DNA from: Progne subis subis
Lineage: Eukaryota > Chordata > Aves > Passeriformes > Hirundinidae
NCBI GenBank assembly: GCA_022316685.1
Contig: JAKJHU010000066.1
Coordinates: forward strand, 2,521,140 to 2,585,139
Length of the DNA: 64,000 bases
Reading direction: 5' to 3'
Below the pieces are notes generated by a model. It searched no databases and was not told the DNA's origin. It was given only the letters and a program-made list of their open reading frames with translations. This document shows positions 44,401-56,600 of the stretch, piece by piece. Every line of letters starts with the position of its first letter. Positions within the stretch are counted from its first letter, which is position 1. The translations under genes and the position numbers were made by a program.

Positions 44401-47400
44401 TCACACCCTGTTCTCTGCTATCCCAGCTGGGGTTTTTTTCCCATGTACTAGCAAGGTGATTTGCTCAGGTTTGGATCTCTACTTTATAGATGAGCACTTT
44501 TGGTCAGGTAACTCCCATGTTTATTATTATCTCAATAAGGGATATAATGTTCACTCATTCTGTCACCAAAGCCTTTGGACAACTTTAAGAACTACTGCTC
44601 AGAGTAAATTTCAAAGCATCAGTGGAAGGTGTGAAGAAAGGAGTTACAGTTGTGGCTCTGCTCACCCCATGATCCAACCAAGTGAGTGGAATTGGTGTGG
44701 ATGATGGAGGTAAGTGCCCTGGATAAAGGATTGCAGAGGCTTATCTCTCTCTGCAGAAGAGATATAGAGGAAACAGGATGTTCCAACAAAATTCTGCTAA
44801 ATATTGACCTAAATACCTAGCAAAAGCCTTGTCCATACTCAGAGACCTGTGAAAGGTCCTTAAGGGAAATATTTTTTCAAGCCATTGTCCAGCACACAGA
44901 AGTTATTTGCCTGACAATAAATGCTTTTTAACATTTATGCTAAACCAAAACAAACCAGGGCTAAGTGCTCCCATAAATCACTATAAGTTGTCTCTTTCCA
45001 ATTCTGTGAACACAAGAGGAAAAAATGCTGAAGGTGTAATGTTGGCCGAAAATGAGTTAAAGATATAAAATGGAATAAAGCAATGAATCCAAAGCCAAAT
45101 TGATACTTAGATGGCCAGATCCTAGTGAGAAAGGGATGATTATAATTTCAGACATTCATATTGTGAAATAATAAATTCTTGCAATCTCTTCATGTCTGAC
45201 AAAAGGCAGACAAAGAAAGGTAAGATAGACAATTCAAAGAACTTCACTGATATCCACAGTCTGTCTTTGCAAAAGGATCCAACGATTATATAAGTGGTAG
45301 TAGAGTAGCACTGCAGCTTTCTCTTTAGAGAGAACAGCAAAGTTTACTTTGAGAATATCTCAAAACTGTAAGCAGCTGACAGACTTTTTAAACCCTACCA
45401 TGTGCTGCAATGGAAAAAAAAAAATAGCAGGGGAAAAAAAAAAAGAAAATTTTTTTTAAAATGTTTGCATTATTATTTGTGTTTTATTCACACATTTACT
45501 TTTTTCTCTACTCCAGGGTGTGATCAGGTGAATAAATTTCCATAATTAGTGCTATGGTCTATCTTGTCGTACTCCAAATCAGCAAGTTCAGATTTTTTTT
45601 AGCATTGTTTAAAAACAAGATCTACTTGTAATTCATATTCCCTGAATAATCACATGAAAAGCAACTAGGTGGCCAAAGGTGAGGTTCTGTGTTCTCTGGA
45701 TGGATGAACAATGCCTAAATGTAACATAATCTACAGTGTGAACTCCAAGTCTCTCTTCCATGCTGGGAATAATGCCACTGTGCCAGCTTCATCACACATT
45801 TCCAGCAAAGAGCCCCACCACAGTCATTGTCTGCTCCATCCTTCACATTAGTGCTTTCTCTAAATTTTAACCATCACCATTTCCCCTTCTTATTGTCAAG
45901 AGGTCATTTTTGTCCTGGTAATCACAGACAACATAAATTTCCAGCATCACACACAAAATCAGTTTTTTTGGCAGTTCTTCCACCACCAAGGCTTGTGAGT
46001 GCAGGTGAGCAAGCTCCTCACCACCTCGTCCCTAAAAAAAACACTTTTCCTTCAGTCCTCTGGGAGCACTAAGGAAGCCATCCAGGGTAAAATTTAGATG
46101 GAAATATTTATGTTAAGTAGATTATTTCCAGCCAAACATTCAACGTATTCAGGTCATGCCTGTCTGCTTCAGGGAAAGCAACTGTTCTGCAAGTGAAGGG
46201 AAATCGGGAGAAGGAACAAAAAAAAAAAAAAAACCAACACCCGTCTGCTGAATTGAAAGCCAAAGACAGGCCTGGTCCTTCCCTTCGGAGGCCTGAAAGA
46301 GAATGAAGGGAAAGTCTGAGACTTCCTGCCTTTGTAATGAGTTTACTAATTAAATGTTAATTGTGGGCCTCGACTGACCAACATTTAAATGAGGCCTCGG
46401 AGCCAGGAATTGGGCTATTGTGGTTGAATTGTTTATACGGACAGGAAAATGGCTTTCTAAACATCGGATTCCTGCGTGCTGGCCAAGCTCTGGAGGAAGC
46501 TTCACGTGGAGCACTCCTGGGGATCGTGCCCAAGGACTGCTCCCGCAGAGCTGCTCCAGCCTCGGTCAGGGAGGGATCACACGTTCTCCTGGAGGCTTCT
46601 GGCTTCTTCCACCCCTGCAGCAGGGTGGCTTTGATGGGGACATTGAGCAGGCGAGCGATGTCAGTGCTGCCAAGGGGTGCACGTCTCTAACGTAGACAGG
46701 AGGTTTCCCACCTCAGGTGCCGTGGGTGGTGATTAGAGGATATTTGCACCTTATTCTGAGATTAGAAGTGGTTTGTGGCAGGAACTCTCCATTTCTCATC
46801 TGTGTTTAGTGCAGAGAGCAACAGTATGGACTGTGCCTCACAGTCACAACTGCAGTAGCGAAACCCTCACGCTTTGGTGTTTCCCTCTTTTCTTCTTGAT
46901 AGTGTCCACATATTCAGATTGGCTGTTGAAACTTGTTACAGTCTGGGCTGTGATGCATCTTCTATAGTTTGGGTTGAATTTTTGTCTTTGGGGCATTCAG
47001 CATAGATTTGAATTTATTTGTCTACTAGTTTCATCACTCCTTCACATTTTTTAATCTGAATTTCTTCAGACAACTTGAAGAGCCTTTTTCATACCCATCA
47101 TTCACATTGCCTACTGTTCATCCAAAATCTTCCTGCTAAGGAGCAATCAATGGGTATGCTTCAGCCCTTCAACCACTTGGATCAGTTGTTCACCCCCTGT
47201 CATTCCTCCTGCTTTACTTAGCTACTTTACTATCTCAAAATCCAACCAATATGCTAGGCATCCTTTTAGTGTCTATCTTCAGTTTCAAAACCTTGTGCCA
47301 AGTAGTTTTCAATGATTTCATACTATAGTAAGCCTATGTGGTCTTACATTTTTCTGAAAGTATTTCAGTACAGTACCATGATATGATGAGGTAAAAATGG

Positions 47401-48685
47401 TTTTGGGGCACCAGAAGCCCTGGATGTAAATTGTTTCCTGCATATCCTTTTCTTCCCTGGAGTTTTCAACCATGCTGATTAAAACTGGCCACTCTGCCTT
47501 AAGTTTGGTGACTGTGATTAATACTGTCCCCATCAAGGCAAATAAATTTGACCTGGAAAATTCTTGTTGAACTTTCATCCTCATGTGAGCTTCCCCTTTT
47601 ATTTCTGTGTTTAAGTCCTACCTTTGTATTGTTGGTAGTTTAGATTTGAAAATGTATTTGACCATTATATCTCAGGGGGGTAGGAAAAAAGCACTTGCCT
47701 GATTTACCAATTAGCCTTCTATTTTATTTTAGAAATTGATGTCAGGGAAGTGAAGTGATAGCCTAAGCCAAGCTGAAAGGTTCTATTAGTTTTGGGGTAG
47801 ACATGGTGTTAAGCAATTCCAGCTTACCTGGGAAAGGTCAGATGAGTCCCAGCGATTAAGCTCACAGCTGAATGTTGTGCTTTATTGTGGAACAGCTTCA
47901 AGCTGTATTAGCCAACAGTGACTTAAACTAGTAAACTGGGCTCCCATCAGGTCCAAATTGAGCTTTTGTACCAAAAGGTCCCACTGGATTTCAAATACTG
48001 AGAACTGAAGCAAAAGCAGTTTTCCTGTTGTCTTTCACCCTCAAAGGAAAACAGAAATACATGCTTGCTTTTTGTTTGATTCATTTGTTTTTATTCTAGT
48101 TTAACAGTGAAGATTAAGGCCTTCTACACCCATGGAATATGAGGAAGCAAAATGTCTCCCCATTGTCCCTGCTCTTTGGAAATGGCAGCAGGCCAAAGTG
48201 TGACAGAAAGCTTGATGAGAGGGCTCTAACTTCCCTCATCTCAGAGATTTTGTTGTGTATCAGTGGCAGTCCTGTGGTACCACAACTTGAACTCTTCTTT
48301 TTTAAAAAAACTATTTGTTTTTGTTTAAAAAAAAAAAAAAAAAAAAATCATGCCCTGCTTCAAGCAGTTCCTTTTGGTAATTTTGCTCAGTTATATTCCA
48401 GCTTTGTACGAAGATGCTCTGAGCAGTGTTTGCTGTAATATGATCTGGTCATAGTGTCGGCCAAATTCTCTGTTGGGTTCAGTCAATACAGCATCACTAA
48501 TGCCAAGGAAGGAATTACTGGGATTACTTGTTGTCTGTTCAACTATATTTAAGGAATTTCTGCCTCTACTAAAGAAACTGTTTCTTATTTCCTTTGTTTT
48601 TGAGAATAAGATATTGATTTTGGTGCAGGTACTTTTGACCAGCAGACCTGCACCTAATGAAAGGAATTGTGTATTCCTGCATACG
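44401..48685. other. Unassigned sequence, includes possible regulatory patch
   Basis: Over 4 kb without a recognised transposon. A-runs lie at 46218-46233 and 48327-48347. A cluster of homeodomain-type motifs (TAATTA at 46347-46352, TTAATTG at 46357-46363) and two palindromes (CATTTAAATG at 46382-46391, GAGGCCTC at 46391-46398) sit next to a GC-richer, CpG-bearing stretch to about 46690. Frames of 109 and 91 codons there have no domain. Confidence 0.42.
48327..48347. repeat. Poly(A) run, 21 nt
   Basis: Uninterrupted A21 after TTTTTGTTT. Confidence 0.95.
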
Positions 48686-48909
48686 GTGGGGTTTAGAATA
48701 GATGTTAGCAAGAAATACTTTACTCAGTAAAGCACTGGCACAGGTTCCCAGAGAAATCATGGCTGAATCCCTGGAAATGTTCAAGGCCAGACTGGACAAG
48801 GCTTGGAGCAACCTGGGATAGTGGAAGTTGTCCCTTCCAATAGGGGGGGTTGGAAATGGATGACTTTTAAGGTCCCTTCCAACACAGGCCCTTATAGGAG
48901 TCTATGATA
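48686..48909 (+). mobile_element. CR1 LINE fragment, 3' end
   Basis: Forward CR1: TTTAGAATAGATGTTAGCAA, GAAATACTTTACTCAGTAA, GGCACAGGTTCCCAGAGAAA, AATCCCTGGAAATGTTCAAG, GGCTTGGAGCAACCTGGGA, then TTAAGGTCCCTTCCAACAC and a decayed tail GTCTATGAT. The part before CCCTGGAAATG corresponds to the end of ORF2 and is no longer open in a recognisable frame. Confidence 0.92.
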
Positions 48910-51082
48910 TCCATTTTCCTGCAGAAGAATTGGCTTATGGTTTTTCTTAAATAATGGCCTTCATGCCACTTTTGCAACAATTTTGTAACATGTTTATCAT
49001 GCAAGTTTGTAGCAGCAGAGGTGCACAGGGTAGCTATGAGGAAATATTGCCACTACAGCATAGGTGAGCCACGGACCTACCAGCATCCAAACTTGTTGCA
49101 ACAATTTTCGCTTCACCTTTTCACTGAGGTGAAACATCTGAGTGAAGTAAATAATCAGTTCACACTTGGCTTGTTATGAAAGGGTTGGGTGGAGGTAGTG
49201 GTGTCTTTGTCAGACATGGTTAGAGCTGCAAAATCCTCTTTTGGAGACTTTAGTGGCAGATGTGCTGCGTGGATGGGTGAGGAGAAAGTGCAGCCTGCAG
49301 AACAGCTCTCTTGTTTGTTTCCTTGTTATTCATTGGTTCTTCCTCTAATTTTTCATTGTTGCTGTTTGCAATTTGCCTTTTTTTTTTTTTTTTTTTTAAA
49401 GGAATGGAGAAAGAGATATAAAATGCACATCAAGGAATGTCCACATAATATTCCTGAATTCAGGTCAATTTGACTGTTTTCTGTGTAAATGTATATATAA
49501 TTGTTGCTTGGAATATGATTCTCCTTGTGCTAGACACATGTGAGTCTTACTTTTCATATACAAATTTACCCCATAAACTCAGTACAAAACCCTGGGAAAG
49601 ATGCATGACAAGGAAAAAGGGTCTATTCCAGTATTTGATGGTTTGTCCTCTGGCTCTAGACAGAGTGTATGAGCTTTCCAGAGTGAGGGCTTGGGGCAGG
49701 TACCCTGCATCTTGGCCCAGTCACAGTTATTTTCAACTAAAATCATTACATCAAATGCAATTTGCAAGTAAGTAAACTGTTGTCACAGGAGCCTTAATCT
49801 CAGGAGAAGCTGGCAGACTGACAAAGATATTGCCTCAGCAGCAGGAATTTTCCTCCCAGCCTAACCCTAACCTTGCAGGATTTTACCTCTGCTTGTGGGC
49901 ACATAAACTCATACTTGCACTGGTCATTTATGGGATGGTCTTTTCAGTTCCTCACCCCTTAAGGAGTGTAAGACAACAAGAGATTGATGAGAAATTCAGA
50001 CCACCTCCCCTCCAACCTGTCAGATCCTCACTCCTCTCACAGCTAGTTAAGAAAAACAGTCACATCTCTATGAAACACAACATCAGTTATTGTAAATAAG
50101 AAATGTCTCAAGAGTATGGTGTCCTACACAAGACCTACCTGGGCCAGGCCCCAATCCATCCAGCCCAGTTCCCCTCTCCAACTAAACTCTGAATCAGAAG
50201 ATGAGGACACCATAAAGAAGAAATAAAACCTTCACAGCAGAAATCATTTAAATATTTTGTGACTCCCCAGCTTGCTTCCCTTCTCAGTGAAAGGTGGAAG
50301 AAATTATTCTGTATTGAATCTTTTTGCTACACAAAAGAACAACTGTAGATTCCCTGGATGATTTTGGGAAACTCTGGTTACTATAAACTCTGGTCAAATC
50401 ATTCTAGTTAGGAGGGGAAAAAAAATTAAAAAGAAAGAACAGGAAAAAATAATTGATATTTTTAAAACCTTTTTTTCCTTTTTGATAATGAATGTGAAGT
50501 GACCCAGAAATCAATTATTTCCTCTAATATAGAGCTATAATCCCCTCTAAAATCTAGAGTTGTGCTTAAGCCTTGGAGTACAAGGTTTAATATGCTTTCC
50601 AATATTTTTACTGTCTTTAATTGTGGTTTGTATTATCCTCAGTATCTGTATGAATGGCCAATCATTTTTTAATATCATCTCCTTAGGGGACAAAGTGCAT
50701 GAGATGACATTATCTATGCCTTGTATCTTGCTACCTGTTCAACAGGGAGAACTTATGGATTTAGGCCAATTTCAAGCACATTTGACAGAGAAGCAGAGAT
50801 ACCGAGTTATCAAATCCTGAAAGGTTTGAGTAAGTAAGGGCGGCTTGAAAGTAAAACAGAAGAATGAGTGATGCCAGGAAAGCTGCACAGAAGGAAAACT
50901 TCATAGAAATACAAATTTAACCAAGATTTGACCAATATTTGCACTTTTTCATGTACTAGGAAACTAAATCCAGAGATCTATCTTTAGCTTTCTTTAGGCC
51001 AAGGCATTTTTTTTTTTTTATATAATCTTATTAAAACTTGTGTTTAGGAATTTGGTAACAAGTTGTTCCCCAGGCTGGTAGT
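48910..51082. other. Unassigned sequence
   Basis: Holds a T20 run (49378-49397) and an A/T-rich stretch near 50410-50480. Frames reach 101 codons (49470-49775) without a domain. Confidence 0.42.
49378..49397. repeat. Poly(T) run, 20 nt
   Basis: Uninterrupted T20 after TTTGCC. Confidence 0.95.
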
Positions 51083-51310
51083 AGAAATAGGAATACAGAA
51101 TGTTTTGACTTGGAAAGGAACTTGGAGATCATCTAGTTCCAAGGTTCCTGTCACAAGCAGGGACCCCTTCCACTAGACCAGGTTTTTCAGAACTCCATCC
51201 ATCTCAGCCTTGAATGCTTCCAAGGCTGGGAAATCCACAACCAGTCTGGGCAACCTGCCAGAGCCTCACCACCATTACAATAAAGATTTTCTTCCTAATA
51301 TCTAATATCC
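51083..51310 (-). mobile_element. CR1 LINE fragment, 3' end
   Basis: Reversed CR1: AGAAATAGGAATACAGAATG, TTTGACTTGGAAAGGAAC, CCCCTTCCACTAGACCAGG, CAGCCTTGAATGCTTCCAAG, CTGGGCAACCTGCCAGAGCC, then TTTTCTTCCTAATATCTAAT. It is more diverged than its neighbours. Confidence 0.88.
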
Positions 51311-51485
51311 CTCTGATACTAGATGTACTCTTTATGCCACAACTCAGTTAGTCTGTGCCTGATGGCAAAAGTTAGAGGCCTTTCTGGACAACTGTGTAAA
51401 TAATCCAGGATGATTTTTGCTTATATCTCATGTAGTTCGGGGTCCTGAACAACTTCATCTCATGGGCATCATCCTTGCTCATGAT

Positions 51486-51549
51486 AGGGTGGTTGGAACT
51501 TGATCACCTTCAAGGTCCTTTCCAATCCAAAATATTTTATGATTCCATT
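51486..51549 (+). mobile_element. CR1 LINE fragment, extreme 3' end
   Basis: The last ~64 nt of a forward CR1: AGGGTGGTTGGAACTTGATC, CAAGGTCCTTTCCAATCC, AAAATATTTTATGATTCC. It lies about 175 bp from the reversed CR1 to its left, and the two 3' ends point away from each other. Confidence 0.87.
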
Positions 51550-52065
51550 ACTTTCTTGCATGCCTCCATTCACTTCCCACCTCCTTCCTGTGTCAGTTCC
51601 AATTATACCTATTATGTTTCTGTCCTTCTACCATCTTTTTACCTTCCTGTCAGTCCCCATTCCTCAGTGCAATGCACTTGTTTAGTAGCAACATGGGTAA
51701 CCTCAACAGAAGTTATTTTAAGCAACACACATTTGTACTGGAGGTCTCCCTTCCAAGTACCTACCAGGCCCAGTGCTGCCTCATTTATATGAATTAATGG
51801 CAACACTACCTAAGGTGCAGAAGCTCTGAGAACTAATCTGTTGCTCTATAATGATTTGGTTCTTATTACGCTGCAATGATTAAGGCTGCAAGTTGAAAAA
51901 AGTGTTTAAGTGCACATTAAACCTATGCTTAAACCTTAATGGTGATAATAATAACACTCCCAGTTGTGTAGCTGTAAAACAGAGGAGAGAAACCTGGACT
52001 GACTACTGGAATCATATGTTTTTATCCTAGGTTAAAAGTGTAATATAAAATGAAGAGATAGAGAT
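51550..52065. other. Unassigned sequence
   Basis: No gene or repeat recognised before the pentanucleotide array. Confidence 0.42.
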
Positions 52066-52142
52066 TGAGATGAGATGAGATGAGATGAGATGAGATGAGA
52101 TGAGATGAGATAGATGAGATGAGATGAGATGATGAGATGAGA
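52066..52142. repeat. (TGAGA)n minisatellite-like array
   Basis: Tandem TGAGA units, about fourteen in total, with two phase slips (ATAGATGAG near 52111 and GATGATGAG near 52131). A purine-rich decay zone (GACAAGAGGAAATGAGAGG) follows on the right. Confidence 0.95.
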
Positions 52143-53349
52143 CAAGAGGAAATGAGAGGAAATGGGTTTATACCAGCTTTTGCAGTACCACAGGACAGTG
52201 TTATCTAATTCTCATATTTTAAAGTCATTATTGAAAGGTAAACCATCTGATTTGACTTCCTGTTCCATCTCATCCTGTTAGGCCTGTATCTAGGCTGCAA
52301 CTTGTGTTGGACTAGTCTAATTCTACCTGGAAGGTGACTCAATTTAAATTAAGCAGCATGCATCAGGAAATGGAAACTCCATCATTCCTTTCTGTAGCTT
52401 CTTAATCAGCCTCATTGTTAAAAAGATATGTACCTTCTTTCTGAGATGAACACGTCTAGTTTTCATATCCATGATTCTTGTTATCTGCTTTCTGACAAAT
52501 TAAACTGCCCTTTCACATCTGGCCTTTTCTCCATTATGCAGTGTAATCAAAGCATTTCTCAGTCCTCTCTCATACAGGCTAAATAGTCCTTCATTTCTTA
52601 CACCATCAGGAATTTTCCCCACACCTATGATCCTTCCAGTCTTTTCCTTCTGTGTTCCCTCCACACCTACAGCACCCAACCCAAAAAAGCATTCCCACAT
52701 TTCACACACAGACCTCCAGATCAGGGGATGCTCTAGATCTATAGCAAGGAACTCTTCCAAAATATCCTGGCTTGGCCTAATTTATTTTTATTTTTTTCTC
52801 AGACAAGCTTTTTAATGGGCAGAAACTAGGGTAATGCAATGACCCAGCAGGTGTGATTGCACAAGAAGCCTTTCCTTGGGGATAGCAGCAGCCTTGTACC
52901 CTGGCTACATCCAGGACATCCCATCTGACTGTGTCATCACCTTGCCTGAGGGGAGCAGGCTGGCCAGTTATTGTCAATTACATCAGGATAATTAAGCTTT
53001 GATTTACAGATGTCATTTTACAGTCACTTTATACTTGGTAGAATGTGGTTTGATTACCCCTTACTGTTGCCTTATCTTCAATAGCTACAAATGTTATTAG
53101 CAGTTGTGCAGCAACTTATTCATTTCTAACAATATAACAATAAAGCATATACCATGGTTAACCATGCAGGAAATGTCACTTGCAAATTATCATTTCCAAT
53201 TATTCAGTATTAATTTAAGGGACACGGTTATCAGTCCAGTTACAATTCTTTTCTTTATATGACCTTCTATTTAATAGCTAAAGATTTCTTTTCTTTTAGT
53301 CTTTATTTTATTTTTTCTTTCTTTAATTTCTTTTGTATTTTCTATTTCT
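52143..53349. other. Unassigned sequence
   Basis: No gene recognised. The 86-codon minus frame (52500-52760) has no recognised domain. The sequence becomes T- and C-rich from about 53290, leading into the array. Confidence 0.42.
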
Positions 53350-53478
53350 CTCTTCTCTTCTCTTCTCTTCTCTTCTCTTCTCTTCTCTTCTCTTCTCTTC
53401 TCTTCTCTTCTCTTCTCTTCTCTTCTCTTCTCTTCTCTTCTCTTCTCTTCTCTTCTCTTCTCTTCTCTTCTCTTCTCT
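53350..53478. repeat. (TCTTC)n array, about 26 units
   Basis: A near-perfect pentanucleotide array of 128 nt, pure pyrimidine on the plus strand and pure purine on the minus strand. It continues as imperfect TCTC/TTCC sequence to about 53510. Long open frames on both strands (Ser-Leu-Leu-Phe and Arg-Glu-Glu-Lys repeats) are products of the array, not genes. Confidence 0.98.
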
Positions 53479-54559
53479 TTTCTCTTCTCTCCCTTCCCTC
53501 TTTTTCCTCTTAACTTACCTTTTTCTCTTGTCTTCCCTTCAATCTGTGCAACCAGAAATTGAAATTCCCAGAAAGATTCCATACCTCTTGTCTAAAGGGC
53601 AAGTGTTGCAAAGTCACAGAAATTGCCTAATCCAGTTCAGTGAGAGGAAGCTGATGAGCATTTAGGAAAGGCTGAAAAGCTTTTATCTGTACTGTGTGAG
53701 ATTCCAATAATTGTTTTAACAACATACAGATGACTGGCAAATAAACAGGGCAGGGGGGAGGGGGGGTGTATTTTTTTATTATTATTTAGATGAGGAAGAG
53801 GAAAGAAAATAATCCAAGAAGTCAGGTTGTTGGGACATTACTGTATTAATCATCCTGAAGACTCTGGGAGCCTCAGGGGTTCTTCAGGCTGTACAGGTCA
53901 GCAGAAGCCTCTGAGAAAACCCTGGGTGCTAAAAAATTCCTCCAGTGACCTTTTTCTCCATGGTATACCTGCCTCCACTGCCTGGGAGGAGTCACAATCT
54001 TGGAGACATGCAGCTTCTTTCTTCTGTCAATACAGATTCAGGAGTGTCCCATCTTGGTCCTTTTACCCCAGCGCCTCTGCCACCACTCTCAAATTTGTTT
54101 GTGATTGATGTGGTAGCACATCTCTCCCCAGAAGAGCAGTGGAGGTATCTAGGTCATGCTTCTAGGAGGGATAAAGCCAGGCTCTCTCAGGGCTGAACTG
54201 TGAGATTTCACTTCCTAAATGACTGTTCAAACCAGTGGGCTATTAAGCAAGGGAGATCATATACCACTGGCTGGGTTTGCAAAGCAAAGCAGCTAAAACT
54301 GCATTTTGTGAGAGCTGTGATCCTATTAGCATATTTTAGGCAAACTCTGAGAACTCCCACACAGTCAGAAGACCAAAGTCCTTCTCCACCTAGCTCAGGA
54401 TCCCAATGGGGATTAGGCATAGGCCAACTCTTCCACTGTCAAATTAAGTGGCTAAGAAGAAATGGGATATTTGAATCTGGAACTGCCTACCTTCCTCCAT
54501 CAGCTACAGAGGGAGCCCAGACAACTGACTTAGACCAAATGCATATAAATAGATAAGAC
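53479..54559. other. Unassigned sequence
   Basis: No transposon recognised. A short G-run stretch lies at about 53752-53768. Frames up to 118 codons (54200-54556) lack domains. Confidence 0.42.
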
Positions 54560-54665
54560 ACATCCCCCCTTTTGAGTCTCAGTCCCCTATTTATAAAATG
54601 AGAAAACTAAGATTACTTCCTCCCTTCATGGGGTTATTATTAGGGTAAAACTAACTGTGAGTTTC
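54560..54665 (+). mobile_element. MIR-type SINE, 3' half
   Basis: MIR blocks in order: TTTTGAGTCTCAGTCCCCTA, TTTATAAAATGAGAAAAC, TTACTTCCTCCCTTCATGGG, then GTTATTATTAGGGTAAAAC. These correspond to CTCAGTTTCC, TCTGTAAAATGGGG, ACCTACCTCATAGGG and TTGTTGTGAGGATTAAA. The tRNA-like head is not visible. Confidence 0.7.
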
Positions 54666-55534
54666 TTTTCTACTGTTAGGACAAGTTTAGAAACTATCCA
54701 GAAGCAGCACTGCTCTGGGGGAGAAGAAACATTTTAGAAATCAATTAATTTGCTCAGGAGAAGGGGGAATTCATTTTTTGCTTTATGTCTAACACATCAA
54801 TTTTGCTGCTGTCTGTTCAGGCCCAGTTTATTCCTTGGAGCCAATGCTCACAGATGCAGCAGAGCTGGAATGGCTTCTTCTCCTGCACACCCTGCTGATG
54901 GATTAGAGGACATTTTGCCTCTGTAACAACTGGAGTCTCTCCTTATCTACACAAGGAAGATCCAGGGAACACCTTATTTGAGAGCCAAGGGAGATTGAAA
55001 TTAAGCAGATCTACAGCACAAGCTCCCATAAACCTGCAGAGACCTGGGAGAAGCAAGGGCAGCTCAGGCTTCTGCAAGACCACACCCAACACAGGGTGAG
55101 CAGCAGAGCTGTCAGCTCATCCATGAAGGGGGGCAGGTGCCCTCTGTGCCTTCTCAGGAAGCTTTGTATAAACACAAACTCATTTGTGGTCACTGAGTTT
55201 GAAACGATTATTCCCACAAACAGACCAATAGAAAGCAGAAATAGACCAAATGCGTATTTTTCAGTTTGTGGTCTCCCCCGGGTTTAAATACAAAGAGAGA
55301 GTTAACACAGCGAATGACATTACACCTGAAGACGATTAGGAAACAAGATAAACCACCCCTATGTTTATCTTTGACAGCCATTACAACACAACGTAGCCAA
55401 TATGTAGTTCAATCAGTTCTGATGACACTGTCTTTCTCTTTTTATGATAAGAGCCGTTAGGTTTAAGTCCTGCCAAGTAAAACGAGCCTAGATATTGGCA
55501 GCAGCGATAAGAGTAGCTCTGCCTTTGGGCTAAT
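54666..55534. other. Unassigned sequence with GATA-type motifs
   Basis: No gene recognised. AGATAA (55346-55351), TTATCT (55365-55370), TGATAAGA (55445-55452) and CGATAAGA (55505-55512) lie within 170 bp. The stretch keeps several CpGs (for example ACGATTAG, AACGTAGCC, AGCCGTTAGG, AACGAGCC), unlike its surroundings. It could be an enhancer. Confidence 0.42.
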
Positions 55535-55770
55535 AATAGTTGGTACACCTATTGGTCATAAAGCAGTTTGCAAATGTTAAGGGATTTGATTATCATTTTC
55601 CTCTAATTTACACAGAGATTTATTGAGGTAACCAGACAACTAAATGTGCCGCTAGGCACTAATGGATTTTTAAAAAGTCCTTTGGACATTTAACTCTCAC
55701 TGGGAGTCAAGAGAGCACTTGAACCCACGTACAGATCCTGCCAGGCAGCTGCCACCTAAACACCACTGGA
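55535..55770 (-). mobile_element. MIR-type SINE, antisense
   Basis: Reversed MIR: AAAGCAGTTTGCAAATGTTA, AGGGATTTGATTATCATTTT, ACAGAGATTTATTGAGGTAA, then a diverged centre. It ends with CACTTGAACCCACGTACAG, which corresponds to the reversed GATTCGAACCCAG B-box region, and CACCTAAACACCACTGGA near the reversed A box. The two ends are at the right distance for a full-length MIR, but the middle is poorly matched. Confidence 0.62.
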
Positions 55771-56600
55771 TTAATTTCAGCACCCAGCTGAAGGCAGTAA
55801 TCCCTTAACACTGTCCTAAAACCCAGGAGCTTGTAGTCTGAAAGTGGAACAGGAGGTAAATGGGGAAGCTTTCAGGACTAATGAGGAAGTTTTGGTCATC
55901 AAAGAATGCTGCGCCTGCACAGAGCCCTTGTCAAGCTCTTCTGTCAATCCCTGTGCAATTAGCTCTACATCACCTATTGTGGAATTAATTTCACATAACT
56001 CAGGCAGCTAAAACTGCTACTCCTACATCAGGGGTTAAAGTTAAATAAATTGTTTCACTCATGGCTCACTCCCACTTTTGCCCCAGCTTTTCAAATCATT
56101 CCAGGGATGGGGAAAAGGACAAGAGTAACATTTAATGAACGAATGAGATTTAAAAAACAACAAATTACATTGAAGTGTTTAAACCTGCATTGCTTCAGGC
56201 TCCCCATGCATCAGTATGAGCAGGACTGAGCTGCACAAGGGCAGGCAAAAGGAGGGAACCGAAGGAGACAGGCTGGCTTTTGACATGCACATTTCTTTTT
56301 GCAAACTTCCCATGTCTGTGGTCAAGGAGCTTAAGATGAGGCTCAGCTTCCAGGGACAAGAGTGACTTCTAGTCCTAGAGGACAAGTCAGAGGAAACCAA
56401 ATGTGGCAATTAATTCTTTTTCCACCCAGTCAGGTACAGAAGGACTGATGCAGAATCTTTAATTTGGCTTGTGTAGTTCTCCTTACACCTCAGTAAACCT
56501 TTCTCAGATAATCAGATATTTGTAATACCAGTCTAGTCCATCCATGTGTCATTTCAGAAAATTGTCAGGATGTTTACTGGCTCTCTAAGGCTAGAAATGA
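55771..56600. other. Unassigned sequence
   Basis: No gene or repeat recognised. Confidence 0.45.

Noticed and set aside
53259..53665. Ser/Leu/Phe-rich and Arg/Glu-rich proteins
   Set aside because: They are translations of the (TCTTC)n array in the two directions.
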